A stretch of 64,000 nucleotides of DNA from a methane-oxidizing endosymbiont of Gigantopelta aegis (GTDB lineage Bacteria > Pseudomonadota > Gammaproteobacteria > Methylococcales > Methylomonadaceae), in assembly GCF_016097405.1 (NCBI RefSeq), contig NZ_JAEHGD010000003.1, positions 1-64,000 on the forward strand, read 5' to 3'. The first letter of the stretch is position 1; the number at the start of each line of letters is the position of its first letter. The notes beneath the pieces are model-generated. The model did no database searches. It worked only from the letters and a program-made list of their open reading frames with translations, and was not told the DNA's origin. Below, piece after piece: positions 16,217 to 27,002 of this stretch. A program made the translations under genes and the position numbers.

Positions 16217-17779
16217 ATGAATAAAAAAGTCACCCGCGCGCTGGTGAGTGTATCCGACAAAACCGGTATTCTGGAATTTTGCCAACAGTTGGATCGTTTA
16301 GGAATCGAAATCTTATCCACTGGCGGCACCGCGAAACTGCTGGCCGATAATCAGGTTGCGGTGACCGAAGTCTCTGACTATACCGGCTTCCCTGAGATGA
16401 TGGCCGGTCGGGTTAAAACCTTGCATCCGAAAGTGCATGGCGGTATTTTAGGGCGTCGTGGCATTGATGATCAGGTGATGGCGGAAAACGGCATCAAGCC
16501 CATTGATATGGTCGTTGTCAACCTATATCCGTTTGAGCAAACCGTTGCCAATCCCGATTGTGATTTGGAAACTGCAATCGAGAACATCGACATCGGCGGC
16601 CCCACCATGATTCGCGCTGCGGCAAAAAATTATAAGGATGTTGCTGTCATCGTCGATCCTGCCGATTATCAGCCCGTTTTAGACGAATTAGTACAGCAGC
16701 AAAATCAGCTCAGTTCAGAGACCCGCTTTCAACTAGCGATTAAAAGTTTTGAACAAACCGCACGCTATGATAATGCGATTTCGCAGTATCTTCGCAACAC
16801 ACTGCAGCCTGACTTTCCAGACACGCTGAACCTACAATTCCAGAAGCGTCAAGTGATGCGTTATGGTGAAAATCCGCATCAGAAGGCCGCGTTTTATCAG
16901 GAAAAAAATCCACCGGCGGGAACCATTTCCTCGGCGCGGCAATTACAGGGTAAGGAATTGTCTTATAACAATATTGCCGATGCCGATGCCGCTTTGGAAT
17001 GTGTTAAGGAATTTGACCCACAAGCGGCGGCCTGCGTCATTGTCAAACATGCCAACCCGTGCGGGGTTGCTATCGGTGATGATGTACTGGAGGCATACGA
17101 TTTAGCTTATACGACAGATCCGACCTCGGCCTTTGGCGGTATCATCGCTTTCAACCGGGCACTGGACAAAAACATTGCCGCAGAAATTATCAACCGTCAA
17201 TTTGTGGAAGTAATTATTGCGCCGAGTATTGATGCGGATGCAAAAGTGGTATTGGCTGAAAAGAAAAATATCCGAGTTCTGGAATGCGGCCAATGGCCGC
17301 AGACAGCGGTTTCCGCTTGGGACTTCAAGCGTGTTGCTGGTGGTTTGTTAGTGCAGGATAAAGACAATGGCCACATCAGCGGCGATGACGTTAAGATCGT
17401 CAGCCAGCGTGCACCGACAGCACAAGAGCTAAGCAATTTATTGTTCGCTTGGAAAGTGGCTAAATTTGTGAAATCCAATGCCATTGTCTATGTCAAAGAC
17501 CATCGTACCATTGGCATTGGTGCAGGCCAAATGAGCCGGGTGTATTCGGCCCGAATCGCAGGCATTAAAGCGGCCGATGAAGGGCTAGAAGTGAAAGGCT
17601 CGGTAATGGCCTCCGATGCCTTTTTCCCTTTTCGCGATGGTATTGATGCCGCCGCTGAAGTGGGTATTACCGCGGTGATTCAACCCGGTGGTTCAATGCG
17701 CGATGAAGAAGTTATCGCAGCGGCTAATGAGCATAATATTGCCATGGTTTTTACCGGAATGCGGCATTTTCGTCACTAA
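16217..17779 (+). CDS. purH: Bifunctional AICAR formyltransferase / IMP cyclohydrolase
   Basis: Catalyses the last two steps of IMP synthesis. The 520-aa length is typical. The N-terminal MGS-like IMP cyclohydrolase domain runs to about residue 190 ([40 protein letters not shown]). The AICARFT domain follows with [25 protein letters not shown] (catalytic K-H pair), LRVLECGQ-like region and [18 protein letters not shown] near the end. A good RBS (AGAGG) precedes ATG 16217. purD follows after 15 bp, so the two form a purine operon. Confidence 0.97.
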   Translation: MNKKVTRALVSVSDKTGILEFCQQLDRLGIEILSTGGTAKLLADNQVAVTEVSDYTGFPEMMAGRVKTLHPKVHGGILGRRGIDDQVMAENGIKPIDMVVVNLYPFEQTVANPDCDLETAIENIDIGGPTMIRAAAKNYKDVAVIVDPADYQPVLDELVQQQNQLSSETRFQLAIKSFEQTARYDNAISQYLRNTLQPDFPDTLNLQFQKRQVMRYGENPHQKAAFYQEKNPPAGTISSARQLQGKELSYNNIADADAALECVKEFDPQAAACVIVKHANPCGVAIGDDVLEAYDLAYTTDPTSAFGGIIAFNRALDKNIAAEIINRQFVEVIIAPSIDADAKVVLAEKKNIRVLECGQWPQTAVSAWDFKRVAGGLLVQDKDNGHISGDDVKIVSQRAPTAQELSNLLFAWKVAKFVKSNAIVYVKDHRTIGIGAGQMSRVYSARIAGIKAADEGLEVKGSVMASDAFFPFRDGIDAAAEVGITAVIQPGGSMRDEEVIAAANEHNIAMVFTGMRHFRH

Positions 17780-17794
17780 ATTATCAAAATTATT

Positions 17795-19069
17795 ATGAAA
17801 GTTTTAATCGTAGGTAGCGGTGGCCGGGAGCATGCCCTGGCCTGGAAAGCCAAACAATCAGCTGGCGTTGAGACAGTGTTCGTCGCTCCTGGCAATGCAG
17901 GAACAGAACGGGAAGCCGGTATTGAAAATATCGCCATCAGTTCGGATGATATACCGGCACTGCTGGATTTTGCCAAACAACAAAGGATTGATTTGACGAT
18001 CATCGGCCCTGAAGCACCGTTAGTCGCCGGTATTGTCGATCGCTTTAATGAAGCTGGCTTGCCCTGCTTTGGGCCGACGGCAGAAGCAGCGCAACTGGAA
18101 GGCTCTAAATCATTTTGCAAGGATTTTATGGCGCGCCATAAAATCCCGACGGCGGAATATCAAACCTTTACGGACACCGCAGAAGCCATTGCCTATATCC
18201 ATGAAAAAGGTGCGCCGATTGTGGTGAAGGCCGATGGTTTGGCAGCCGGTAAGGGTGTTATTGTCGCCGAAACGGAACAACAAGCGATAGATGCCGTTAA
18301 CGACATGTTGGCCGGTAATCGTTTTGGTGAGGCAGGTCATCGTGTTGTCATCGAAGAATTTCTGGCCGGTGAAGAAGCCAGTTTTATTGTGATTGCCGAT
18401 GGTGAACATGCGCTGCCGATGGCGACCTCACAAGATCATAAAGCCCGCAATAATGGGGATACCGGACCTAATACCGGTGGTATGGGGGCGTATTCGCCAG
18501 CTCCCGTGGTGACTGAGGCTGTTTATCAGCGGGTGATGGACGATGTGATTACGCCAACGCTTAAGGGTATGGCCAAAGATGGCCATCCGTACACTGGTTT
18601 TTTATATGCCGGCTTGATGATTTCACCTGATGGTACCGTTAAGGTACTCGAATACAATTGCCGTTTTGGTGATCCGGAAACCCAGCCGATCATGATGCGG
18701 CTTAAGAGCGATTTGGTGCAATTGTGTCAGGCCGCACTGGATAAAAAACTGCAGCAAACCAAGACCGAATGGGATTCACGCCCTGCCTTAGGTGTCGTAT
18801 TAGCGGCAGGCGGTTATCCTGATGCCTATAAAAAAGGCGATGTCATTGAGGGTTTGCCGGAAAAAGAACAGGATGACCTGAAAGTCTTCCATGCCGGCAC
18901 CGCCAGTCAAGGGAACAACATCGTTACGGCAGGCGGTCGTGTATTGTGCGTCTGTGCCTTAGGCGATGATATTGCAGATGCCCAGAAAAAGGCTTATCAA
19001 GGGGTTGAAAAAATTCATTGGAATGGGGTCTATTATCGGACCGATATCGGCTTTAAGGCGATTAAATAA
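17795..19069 (+). CDS. purD: Phosphoribosylamine--glycine ligase (GARS)
   Basis: ATP-grasp enzyme making GAR from 5-phosphoribosylamine, glycine and ATP. The 424-aa protein starts MKVLIVGSGGREHALAWK and shows IIGPEAPLVAGIVD, VVKADGLAAGKGV, the nucleotide site EEFLAGEEASFI, and the ATP-grasp signature TGPNTGGMGAYSPAP and EYNCRFGDPETQ. It is downstream of purH as in many gammaproteobacteria. The product is complete and in frame. Confidence 0.97.
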   Translation: MKVLIVGSGGREHALAWKAKQSAGVETVFVAPGNAGTEREAGIENIAISSDDIPALLDFAKQQRIDLTIIGPEAPLVAGIVDRFNEAGLPCFGPTAEAAQLEGSKSFCKDFMARHKIPTAEYQTFTDTAEAIAYIHEKGAPIVVKADGLAAGKGVIVAETEQQAIDAVNDMLAGNRFGEAGHRVVIEEFLAGEEASFIVIADGEHALPMATSQDHKARNNGDTGPNTGGMGAYSPAPVVTEAVYQRVMDDVITPTLKGMAKDGHPYTGFLYAGLMISPDGTVKVLEYNCRFGDPETQPIMMRLKSDLVQLCQAALDKKLQQTKTEWDSRPALGVVLAAGGYPDAYKKGDVIEGLPEKEQDDLKVFHAGTASQGNNIVTAGGRVLCVCALGDDIADAQKKAYQGVEKIHWNGVYYRTDIGFKAIK

Positions 19070-19209
19070 ATATTTGCTACGCAGCGGCGCTTCAAGCGCA
19101 TTAAGCGCGCCCACGCCGGAGCGTGGACGCGGGAGGAACCCGATTTACGTTAGATATAAACATATTGAGATTGGTATTAAGCTTTCTTATGGCAAGCGTT
19201 TTGTTGGTG

Positions 19210-20841
19210 TCACAGTTTGAATTGCTTGACTAAGAGCGCAAGATCATCGGTTATTTGTTTCAATTTTTCAGAGGCTACATCTGCGAGCTTTGCGCTATCG
19301 GCCGATTGGTTGGCGGCTGACATAATGGTATCGATGGACCTAGCGATTTCAGTCGTTGTAGCAGATTGCTCTTCGGTGGCGCTGGCGATTTGAGCGTTCA
19401 TTTGGCTGATGATAGCGACGGTTGAGCTGATTGACGATAGCGTTTCGCCAGTTTTGTTTGATTGTTCGACGCTTTGTGCCACTTTGTCTTTGCTGCTATT
19501 CATGACTTTGACCGCTTGCTTGGTACCTGCCTGCAAACGTTCAATCATATCCTGAATTTCTTGGGTCGATTCCTGAGTGCGGCTGGCTAGGGTGCGAACC
19601 TCATCGGCGACAACGGCAAATCCTCGGCCTTGTTCGCCGGCTCGTGCTGCTTCAATAGCCGCATTTAAGGCGAGTAAGTTGGTCTGTTCGGCAATACCTC
19701 GGATGACATCGAGGACATTGCCGATGGTATCGCTTTGCGCTTCTAGTTGATTGAGTGTTTCCGTCGCATTGTCGACTTCATTTGCTAATTCCTGAATGCC
19801 CTGAATCGTTTGCTTAACAATGTCCATACCTTCATGCATGGCGCGGTCGACAGCTTGGGTTTCTTGTTCGGTATTGGCCGCATTACTGGCAACTTCGTTG
19901 ACAGATTCGGTCATTTCTTGCATGGCTGTGGCGACTTGCTGAGTTTCTGTTTTTTGTTGGTTGATGGCGGCGGCTGTTTTATTGGAAATGAGTTCAGTAT
20001 CTTTTGCTGATGCTATGAGGAGATCGATTTCATTACGAATATTGAGAACCATATTATGAAGTTTGTCGATAAAAGCATCAAAAGTGCGGGACAGATGGCC
20101 TAATTCATCATCACTGGGATCATTGATTCTGCGCGATAATTCTCCCTCGCCTTCTGCAATGGAGCGGATACTTTGATAGGTTTTCTGAATACGCTTAAAT
20201 ACCACAATTTTAAGATATATCGCGGTGGCGATAAGGATGGCCAGAATAAGCACCACCATGATAATGGTCGAATATAAAATACGACTGTTATTTTCATTGG
20301 CGATGTCTGTGTAGAGCAATACCAAATCATTGCTGAGTTTTCGGAGCTGATTGGATTGTCGTGGAATATCGACTAAGGTTTGACGGTATTTATTCGTACC
20401 CGCTTGTGTGGCAATAAATTGCTCAATGGAGTGTTGAAACTGGTTAAACAACCGTTCAATTTCAGTAATTTTGTTTTGAATAGCATCATTCTCTAGCCGT
20501 TCAAGCTGACCATAGCGTTTTAAAGCTAGATCCAACGGGTATTTTCCACCGGATTTTACGGCATGCAATGTTTCTGCAAAAATCGTTTTTGCTTGTTCAT
20601 ATTCGTGTAAATTCGTTTTGCTTAAAGCCTCGTTAGTTTCATTTTTGGCGGCAGCATACGTTAATACCGACTTTGCCATGGCTTGCGTTAACATGCGTTG
20701 TCGACCGAGGGCATTGACGATTTCGGCATCTTGTTTGGATTTTTCCAAAGCCATAAAAATCAGGGTGGCGGCAATTAACATAATTATGCCGGCAAAGGCT
20801 AAAGCAAGATAGGTTCTGAATTCAATTTTTCCGGTCGACAT
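19210..20841 (-). CDS. Methyl-accepting chemotaxis protein with PilJ-like sensor
   Basis: The 543-aa receptor has TM1 at about 11-32 ([20 protein letters not shown]) and a periplasmic segment with [13 protein letters not shown], the motif of PilJ-type sensor domains that are often paired (only one repeat is clear here). TM2 is at about 185-210, then HAMP ([20 protein letters not shown]), then the long cytoplasmic coiled coil with signalling hairpin [20 protein letters not shown]. No CheR-tethering NWETF pentapeptide ends the protein. There is no che gene next to it, so it probably acts on a distant chemotaxis or pilus-chemosensory array. The ligand is unknown. Confidence 0.92.
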   Translation of the reverse strand: MSTGKIEFRTYLALAFAGIIMLIAATLIFMALEKSKQDAEIVNALGRQRMLTQAMAKSVLTYAAAKNETNEALSKTNLHEYEQAKTIFAETLHAVKSGGKYPLDLALKRYGQLERLENDAIQNKITEIERLFNQFQHSIEQFIATQAGTNKYRQTLVDIPRQSNQLRKLSNDLVLLYTDIANENNSRILYSTIIMVVLILAILIATAIYLKIVVFKRIQKTYQSIRSIAEGEGELSRRINDPSDDELGHLSRTFDAFIDKLHNMVLNIRNEIDLLIASAKDTELISNKTAAAINQQKTETQQVATAMQEMTESVNEVASNAANTEQETQAVDRAMHEGMDIVKQTIQGIQELANEVDNATETLNQLEAQSDTIGNVLDVIRGIAEQTNLLALNAAIEAARAGEQGRGFAVVADEVRTLASRTQESTQEIQDMIERLQAGTKQAVKVMNSSKDKVAQSVEQSNKTGETLSSISSTVAIISQMNAQIASATEEQSATTTEIARSIDTIMSAANQSADSAKLADVASEKLKQITDDLALLVKQFKL

Positions 20842-20992
20842 AAATTATTCCCCCGTAGGTAAATAGAAATAAGAACAAGCCGGTTAAGTATAGTGTATAT
20901 TTTTCAGGCAGGGCGGAAACATAAAGTCATCGGGGAACAAGAAAAGGGGTGAGATAACGACAATGTGTTGGCTGCGACCGCATAAAAATGGC

Positions 20993-21475
20993 TTATGACT
21001 TCTTATGGATGCTGCTTTCTAGTAGCATGAATGCGACGCCTACACAAATGGCGGAATCGGCGATATTAAAAGCGGGCCAGTGCCAGTTCTGATAATAGAG
21101 GTCTAAGAAGTCGATGACATAACCATAAAGCAGACGGTCGATCAGGTTGCCGATTGCACCGCCTAAAATTAGCGACAAGGCTGCCGCCATCAAGGTTTCA
21201 TGCTGCTTTAAGCGCATCAACCACAGTGTCAGAATGACACTGATGGCTAAAGCGATGAAGGCGAAAAACCAGCGCTGCCAGCCTCCTGCTTCGCTTAATA
21301 AACTGAAGGCCGCGCCGGTGTTGTGAACATAGGTCAGATTAAAACCGGGCATCAGCGGGATAGACTGATACAACTGCATACTCTGAACGACCAGCCATTT
21401 GCTGGCCTGATCGAGGATCAGCACCAGCAAGGACAGGTTTAGCCACTTCAGCATGGGATTTAGGCGGTCAGGCAT
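20993..21475 (-). CDS. lspA: Lipoprotein signal peptidase (signal peptidase II)
   Basis: Inner-membrane aspartyl peptidase that removes lipoprotein signal peptides. ATG 21475 overlaps the ileS stop (ATGCCTGA) and gives 160 aa. Family blocks are [42 protein letters not shown] and FNIADSAI, which contain the two catalytic Asp. Four TM helices are visible. It follows ribF and ileS, the classic order; fkpB and ispH, which often come next, are absent here. Confidence 0.95.
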   Translation of the reverse strand: MPDRLNPMLKWLNLSLLVLILDQASKWLVVQSMQLYQSIPLMPGFNLTYVHNTGAAFSLLSEAGGWQRWFFAFIALAISVILTLWLMRLKQHETLMAAALSLILGGAIGNLIDRLLYGYVIDFLDLYYQNWHWPAFNIADSAICVGVAFMLLESSIHKKS

Positions 21476-24293
21476 AACGACGTGTTTCCCCTTCGCCGTC
21501 AATATTTTCGACACAGCGCCCGCATAATTCAGGATGCTTAGGATGCTGGCCGACATCTTCACGCTGATGCCAGCAGCGGACACATTTGCTATGCCTAGAA
21601 GCGATAACTTTCAGTTTGAGGCCGTCGATGTCGGTGGCTGTTGCATTGGCGTCGGCATCGCCTAGCGTTTGTACACAGGCTTCTGAGGTAATAAAGACGA
21701 AGCGTAGTTCATCGCCTAGTTTGCTGAGTGCCGTTAGGTAATCGGCATCGGCATACAGAGTCACTTCGGCATTCAGAGAGGCACCGATAGTGCCGGCTGA
21801 GCGCAGGCTCTCGAGTTCCTTGGCGACAGCCGAGCGTACCTGCATGATTTTTTCCCAGCTTTCGCGGTCGATTTCGCTGGCCTCATCCAGCGGAAATAAA
21901 TCGGTGTACCAGCTTTCCAGAAAAACCGATTCGCTGCGTTGGCCAGGAATATAATGCCAGATTTCATCGGCGGTATAGCTGACAAGGGGAGCTAGCCAGC
22001 GCACCAACGCTTCGATGACATGATACATGGCGGTTTGTGCCGAACGCCGCGGCAGTCCATCGGTTTTGGTGGTGTATTGACGATCTTTAACAATATCCAG
22101 ATAAAAACCGCCTAAATCCAGCGTACAAAAATGCAGGATTTTTTGGTAAATATGCTGAAATTGATAGGCGTCATAGGCGTCAATGATCTCATTTTGTAGT
22201 TGATAAGCACGGTCGACAATCCAGCGGTCGAGCGCTAACAGATCAGTGTTGTCAACTCGATCACAGGCCGGATCAAAGCCATGTAGGTTCGATAACAGAA
22301 AGCGTGCGGTATTACGTAGCCTGCGATAGCCATCGGTCGTGCGCTTTAAGATTTCATCAGAAACATGCATTTCCCCGCGATAATCGGTGCTGGCCACCCA
22401 CAAGCGCAAGACATCGGCGCCAAGTGATTTCATCACTGTTTGCGGGGCGACCACATTGCCTTTAGATTTAGACATCTTTTTGCCTTCGGCATCGACAGTA
22501 AAGCCATGGGTCAGCACGGCCTTGTAAGGCGCAGCATCATTCATCGCCGCCGAAGTTAACAATGAGGACTGAAACCAACCGCGGTGTTGGTCGGAGCCTT
22601 CGAGGTAAAGATCAGCCGGAAATGTTAGCTGTTCGCGTCGTTTCAGCACGCAGGCATGGGTGACACCGGAATCAAACCAGACATCTAAGGTGTCCTGAAC
22701 CTTATCATATTGATCAGCTTCATCGCCCAATAATTCAGTCGTATCCAGCTCAAACCAGGCATCAATGCCATGTTGTTCGACTTTTAAAGCGACTTGTTCA
22801 ATCAACTCAGGTGTGCGTGGGTGCAATTGGCCGCTTTGTTTGTGAATAAACAGCGTAATGGGTACGCCCCAGGTGCGTTGTCTTGAAATACACCAGTCCG
22901 GCCGGTTGTTGATCATGCTTTCGATGCGAGCCTGTCCCCAGTCAGGAATCCACTGAACTTTTTTCACTTCGGCCAGTGCCGTGTCGCGTAAATGGTTTTT
23001 CTCCATCGAGATAAACCATTGCGCAGTAGCGCGAAAAATAATCGGCGTTTTATGGCGCCAACAATGTGGATAGCTGTGCAGCAACGCTTCATGATGCAGC
23101 AGTTTGCCTTTTTCTTTGAGCACTTCCAGCACATGGTCATTAGCGCTGAAGACATGCTCGCCGGCGAATAATTCGGTATCAGGCAAAAAGACGCCATTTG
23201 AGCCGACAGGGTTATCCACCGGCAGATTGTATTTCATGCCGACAACATAGTCTTCTTGGCCGTGTCCAGGTGCGGTATGCACAGCCCCGGTGCCGGCATC
23301 GACAGTGACGTGATCACCGAGGATGATGGGGACTTTACGGTCGTAGAATGGATGCTGTAATAGCTGGTTTTCCAGTGCCTCGCCTTTGCAATAGGCAATG
23401 ACATGGTAATCGTCAATGCCGTAACGCAACATGGCGTCTTTGAGCAACACTTCGGCAATCAGCAAGCGTTCTTTCTGACCGTCTTTGTTACATTGTACGA
23501 TGGCGTATTCCAACTCGGGATTCAGCGCGACACCCTGGTTGGCAGGGAGTGTCCATGGCGTTGTCGTCCAGATAACGACTGATAGCGGACCTTCGCCTTC
23601 ATGTTCGGGAACATGATGACAAGCTGCCATGAGCGCTTGTTCATCAATCACCTGAAAACGCACATCGATGGCTGGCGATGTTTTATCCTCGTATTCAACT
23701 TCGGCTTCAGCTAGCGCCGAGCCACAATCGGTACACCAATGCACAGGTTTAGCACCCTGGCTTAAATGGCCTTTTTCGGCGATAACACCGAGGGAGCGGA
23801 TAATATCGGCCTCGAATTTATAATCCATAGTCAGATAAGGATTGTCCCAATCCCCTAGCACGCCCAGCCGGATAAAGGCCTGTTTTTGCATGTTGACTTG
23901 TTTGCCAGCGTACTGACGACATTCTTTGCGGAATACGGCAGGAGAAACTTTGGCACCGGCTTTGCCAACCTTTTTTTCTACCATCAGCTCAATCGGCAGG
24001 CCGTGACAATCCCAGCCAGGTACATAGGGTGCGTCATAACCGCTTAACGATTTTGATTTGATGACAAAATCTTTCAGAATCTTATTGACGGCATGGCCAA
24101 TATGAATATCGCCATTGGCATACGGTGGGCCATCGTGCAGCACAAATTTTTCTTGCCCTGCATGTTTTTGTCGAATCTTCTGGTACAAATCCATATCCAG
24201 CCATTTTTTCAGCCGCTCTGGTTCGCGTTGCGCCAGATTGCCTTTCATTGGGAAATCGGTTTTCGGGAGATTGAGTGTTTTTTTATAATCCAT
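21468..24293 (-). CDS. ileS: Isoleucyl-tRNA synthetase
   Basis: Class I aminoacyl-tRNA synthetase charging tRNA-Ile; 941 aa, the expected size. HIGH motif in [18 protein letters not shown] loop in [10 protein letters not shown], and CP1 editing-domain blocks [17 protein letters not shown] and [16 protein letters not shown]. The C-terminal zinc finger has [12 protein letters not shown] and [10 protein letters not shown]. The start is ATG 24293. It is situated between ribF and lspA on the minus strand and likely cotranscribed with them. Confidence 0.98.
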   Translation of the reverse strand: MDYKKTLNLPKTDFPMKGNLAQREPERLKKWLDMDLYQKIRQKHAGQEKFVLHDGPPYANGDIHIGHAVNKILKDFVIKSKSLSGYDAPYVPGWDCHGLPIELMVEKKVGKAGAKVSPAVFRKECRQYAGKQVNMQKQAFIRLGVLGDWDNPYLTMDYKFEADIIRSLGVIAEKGHLSQGAKPVHWCTDCGSALAEAEVEYEDKTSPAIDVRFQVIDEQALMAACHHVPEHEGEGPLSVVIWTTTPWTLPANQGVALNPELEYAIVQCNKDGQKERLLIAEVLLKDAMLRYGIDDYHVIAYCKGEALENQLLQHPFYDRKVPIILGDHVTVDAGTGAVHTAPGHGQEDYVVGMKYNLPVDNPVGSNGVFLPDTELFAGEHVFSANDHVLEVLKEKGKLLHHEALLHSYPHCWRHKTPIIFRATAQWFISMEKNHLRDTALAEVKKVQWIPDWGQARIESMINNRPDWCISRQRTWGVPITLFIHKQSGQLHPRTPELIEQVALKVEQHGIDAWFELDTTELLGDEADQYDKVQDTLDVWFDSGVTHACVLKRREQLTFPADLYLEGSDQHRGWFQSSLLTSAAMNDAAPYKAVLTHGFTVDAEGKKMSKSKGNVVAPQTVMKSLGADVLRLWVASTDYRGEMHVSDEILKRTTDGYRRLRNTARFLLSNLHGFDPACDRVDNTDLLALDRWIVDRAYQLQNEIIDAYDAYQFQHIYQKILHFCTLDLGGFYLDIVKDRQYTTKTDGLPRRSAQTAMYHVIEALVRWLAPLVSYTADEIWHYIPGQRSESVFLESWYTDLFPLDEASEIDRESWEKIMQVRSAVAKELESLRSAGTIGASLNAEVTLYADADYLTALSKLGDELRFVFITSEACVQTLGDADANATATDIDGLKLKVIASRHSKCVRCWHQREDVGQHPKHPELCGRCVENIDGEGETRRYA

Positions 24294-24324
24294 AGCTGAT
24301 GATTTGAGCGTGAGTTAACTGTTC

Positions 24325-25257
24325 TTAGAAGGCTGTTAAAATCTGTTTAGCCTGTATTACATCATAGTTTATTTGTTGTTTAAGCTGTTGCAGGGATGAA
24401 AAACGAATTTCATCGCGAATTTTTTGTTTAAAATGGACTTCCACATAGCGGCCATATATTTCCTGGTCAAAATCAAACAAATGTGTCTCTAGAATAACCC
24501 GTGTACCACCTTCAATTGTCGGCCGGGTGCCCACATTGGCAACGCCTGGGTAGGTTTTGTCATCAATGCCACTCATGGTAACCGCATAGACGCCTTCAAT
24601 CGGTGTGTTTTTACGGAACATTTCGATATTTGCCGTTGGAAAGCCCAATGTCCTGCCGCGTTTATCACCGTGAGCAACCCTGCCACAGACCGAGTAATCG
24701 CAGCCTAACATGCGCCGGGCGGTTTCTAAATCACCTTCGCCCAACGCGTCGCGGATTAAGGTACTGCTGACGCGGTGACCGTCGATTATTAGCGATTGCG
24801 TGTCTTCCACCGCAAAGCCTGCTTGCTGGCCAAATTGCTGCAGCATGGAAAAATTGCCACGTCGAGCTTTACCAAAATGAAAATCATCCCCGACCACTAA
24901 ATGTTTTACCCGCAGTTTGTCGATTAAAACATCCTGTATAAAATCTTCGGCTTCGTAATTTGCCAAGTGACGGTTAAATTTCATCACCAGCAGTTGGTCT
25001 ACCGGCAAGTTACTCAGTCCGATGGCCTTTTCCCGTAGCCGCATTAAACGCGATGGCGCATTATCTTTCAAAAAATATTCCAAAGGTTGCGGCTCAAACA
25101 GCATCACCACCACCGGAAGATTTAATTCTCGCCCCTTCTGAGCCAGTTTTTCAATCACCATGCGATGACCAATATGCAAGCCATCAAAATTACCAATCGT
25201 TAAAACACAACCCGCCGGCAGGGTTTCAAGATGAGCCAGTCCCCGGATTAAACGCAT
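24325..25257 (-). CDS. ribF: Bifunctional riboflavin kinase / FAD synthetase
   Basis: Makes FMN and then FAD from riboflavin. The 310-aa protein has the N-terminal FMN adenylyltransferase domain (IGNFDGLHIGHRMVIEKL; FHFGKARRGN; RVSSTLIRDAL) and the C-terminal riboflavin kinase domain (GRVAHGDKRGRTLGFPTAN; GVYAV; GVANVGTRPT; EIYGRYVEVHF). It is the first gene of the ribF-ileS-lspA unit, separated from ileS by 31 bp. Confidence 0.97.
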   Translation of the reverse strand: MRLIRGLAHLETLPAGCVLTIGNFDGLHIGHRMVIEKLAQKGRELNLPVVVMLFEPQPLEYFLKDNAPSRLMRLREKAIGLSNLPVDQLLVMKFNRHLANYEAEDFIQDVLIDKLRVKHLVVGDDFHFGKARRGNFSMLQQFGQQAGFAVEDTQSLIIDGHRVSSTLIRDALGEGDLETARRMLGCDYSVCGRVAHGDKRGRTLGFPTANIEMFRKNTPIEGVYAVTMSGIDDKTYPGVANVGTRPTIEGGTRVILETHLFDFDQEIYGRYVEVHFKQKIRDEIRFSSLQQLKQQINYDVIQAKQILTAF

Positions 25258-25477
25258 ATAATTTAAGCAATTATAAAACCTCCCATTCTATCATTAACTG
25301 ATGTTACGCAGTAACTCTTCCCTCATTCCCACACTCCTGCGTAGGAGCCCATATAGACACTTCAGACCACAGAGCGCACAGAGTTATCGTTTGTATCGTT
25401 TAATGCCCTTGAGCATGAACTTAAAATGTTGATATACCCTATCCTTGATAAATATACCGTGGTAACGGAGATTAAAT
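25258..25477. other. 220-bp intergenic region, nothing definite seen
   Basis: The region separates the divergent ribF and coiled-coil genes and should hold both promoters. I see no strong sigma-70 boxes, hairpin or small reading frame that I would defend. Confidence 0.5.
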
Positions 25478-25934
25478 ATGCAAAAAACGCGCGTAGACGA
25501 CATGTTGGTCGAGATGATAGCGCCTAAAATTAAGGAAATAGAAGAAAAATTCTCGAGCGGTGGAGCATTAACGCAAGACGACATCAATACCTTACTCTTG
25601 AAATCACAATACAACCATATCAATCACCTGGATGCAAAATTAGATGAGGTGGCTGGAAGTGTTGTTGCATTGGAGCAGAAGTTTAATCAACTAGAACAGA
25701 AATTTAATTATCTGGAGCAAAAATTTAATCAGTTGGAACAAAAATTCAGTCATTTAGAACAAAAGTTGTCTAGTGATATGGATAATCTGGAACAAAAACT
25801 ATCCAGTGAACTGTATAACCTGGAACAAAAAAATTGAAGTCACGATACAAAAAGCACTGAATAAAAATATGATGACCTTGATTGTTGTTATCGGCGCTTT
25901 TCTGACACTATCAAAAATTATTGATAAGTTTTAG
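25478..25934 (+). pseudogene. Coiled-coil protein with C-terminal membrane anchor, frameshifted
   Basis: The first frame (25478-25837) gives a 119-aa product: KTRVDDMLVEMIAPKIKEIE, then a heptad repeat region (LEQKFNQ, LEQKFNY, LEQKFNQ, LEQKFSH, LEQKLSS). It stops at LEQKN because of an A7 run near 25826-25832. Removing one A continues to KIEVTIQKALNKN and a TM helix MMTLIVVIGAFLTLSKI, ending at 25934. That is the same architecture as its intact neighbours at 25987 and 54005, so the frameshift is either a recent mutation, slippage or a sequencing error. The role is unknown. Confidence 0.65.
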
Positions 25935-25986
25935 GTTGTCGTTTCACAATCAATTACACTTTGGAGTTGAGTCTGCGGAATTTATT

Positions 25987-26556
25987 ATGGCATTAGCAGA
26001 AGAAGATATTGAACAAATTCAATCCATGATCCGGCAAGCAATTGCACAAACGCCTGCGGTTGGCAATGCCAATGTGCGTTATGAGCTGGAGTTACGAGAA
26101 CGTACTGTTCGGGTTGAAGAAGAATTAAAACATCAACGGGAGTTGATGTTGAAAGGGTTTGCGCAAACGGAAAAGCGTTTTGAGCAAGTAGAAAAGCACT
26201 TTGAACAGGTAGACAAACGTTTTGAGCAAGTAGAAAAGCACTTTGAACAGATAGATAAGCGTTTTGAGCAAGTAGAAAAACGCTTTGAACAGGTAGATAA
26301 GCGTTTTGAGCAAGTAGAAAAGCGCTTTGAACAGGTAGACAAACGTTTTGAGCAAGTAGAAAAGCGCTTTGAACAGGTAGACAAACGTTTTGAGCAAGTA
26401 GACAAGCGACTTGATCAGGTTGATAAACAATTAGAAAAGCTCGCTCAGGGAGTTTTTGATATTCATCAAGAAATTAAACAACAAATGAAATGGACATTTG
26501 CCATGATGATTAGCGTTGCCGGTCTGATTATCGCGATTTTAAAAATAACAGGCTAG
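25987..26556 (+). CDS. Coiled-coil repeat protein with C-terminal membrane anchor
   Basis: ATG 25987 (MALAEEDIEQIQSM) gives 189 aa; an in-frame start at 25921 would add an unlikely leader. Residues about 62-145 are near-perfect 7/14-residue repeats (VEKRFEQ, VDKRFEQ), predicted as one long coiled coil. A single TM helix (WTFAMMISVAGLIIAILKI) closes the protein. No enzyme motif is present. The layout (short helical head, coiled coil, TM tail) recalls CCDC90/DUF1640-like proteins, but the function in bacteria is unknown. The repeat is prone to length change. Confidence 0.75.
   Translation: MALAEEDIEQIQSMIRQAIAQTPAVGNANVRYELELRERTVRVEEELKHQRELMLKGFAQTEKRFEQVEKHFEQVDKRFEQVEKHFEQIDKRFEQVEKRFEQVDKRFEQVEKRFEQVDKRFEQVEKRFEQVDKRFEQVDKRLDQVDKQLEKLAQGVFDIHQEIKQQMKWTFAMMISVAGLIIAILKITG
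26171..26421 (+). repeat. 42-bp tandem repeat (two heptads per unit)
   Basis: About six units alternate AAGCGTTTTGAGCAAGTAGA and AAGCACTTTGAACAGGTAGA-type halves. Each unit encodes V-E/D-K-R-F-E-Q twice. The unit length is a multiple of three, so gains or losses keep the frame and would only change the coiled-coil length. The reverse strand is also open for 270-300 bp, which is a by-product of the repeat. Confidence 0.9.
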
Positions 26557-26581
26557 TGTTATATGAAGGAAGCTTGAGTCG

Positions 26582-26599
26582 TTAACCCAGCCGGGTTAA
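26582..26599 (+). terminator. Short perfect hairpin after the coiled-coil gene
   Basis: TTAACCC, loop AGCC, GGGTTAA: a perfect 7-bp stem, 26 bp after the coiled-coil stop. No T-run follows, so it may be a weak terminator or an unrelated palindrome. Confidence 0.35.
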
Positions 26600-26704
26600 A
26601 TGCCTTCAATTACTTGTAGAATTCAAGATTATTGCTAATCTGAAGCAAAGGATATTTGAATTGATAAAAGGATGTATCCAGAATTTATACGAGGAATTGA
26701 AAAT

Positions 26705-26998
26705 ATGAAAAAACTTGGAATTCTTTTGATGCTATTGGCTTTTAATGTCATGGCTAAACCTGTCAATATCAATACTGCCGATGCCAAAACCATTGCCGGC
26801 TCACTCCAAGGAATAGGTCAGAAAAAGGCAGAAGCAATTGTTCAATATCGCAAAACCCACGGTAAATTCAAATCCATCAAAGACCTTGTCAAGGTAAAAG
26901 GCATTGGGCCGAAGACATTACAGAAAAACAAAGGCGACATTCTGATTAAAGGCAAAGCAAAAGCCAGCAAAAAACAATCAAAAACCAAGAAAAAATAA
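26705..26998 (+). CDS. Small exported helix-hairpin-helix (ComEA-like) protein
   Basis: ATG 26705 gives a 97-aa product with a signal peptide (KKLGILLMLLAFNVMA), then a ComEA-type HhH domain: VNINTADAKTIAGSLQGIGQ, KAEAIVQYRKTHGKF and LVKVKGIGPKTLQKN. It ends in a Lys-rich tail. Stand-alone proteins of this type bind DNA without sequence preference and are linked to DNA uptake in competent gammaproteobacteria. No other competence gene is nearby. An IS630 element lies immediately downstream. Confidence 0.85.
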   Translation: MKKLGILLMLLAFNVMAKPVNINTADAKTIAGSLQGIGQKKAEAIVQYRKTHGKFKSIKDLVKVKGIGPKTLQKNKGDILIKGKAKASKKQSKTKKK

Positions 26999-27002
26999 CT
27001 TG

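Noticed and set aside
26125-26430. Long open frames on the minus strand with repeated Leu/Lys or Cys/Ser peptides
   Set aside because: They are the antisense reading of the 42-bp heptad repeat of the coiled-coil gene; low complexity, no RBS, and the plus-strand protein makes better sense.
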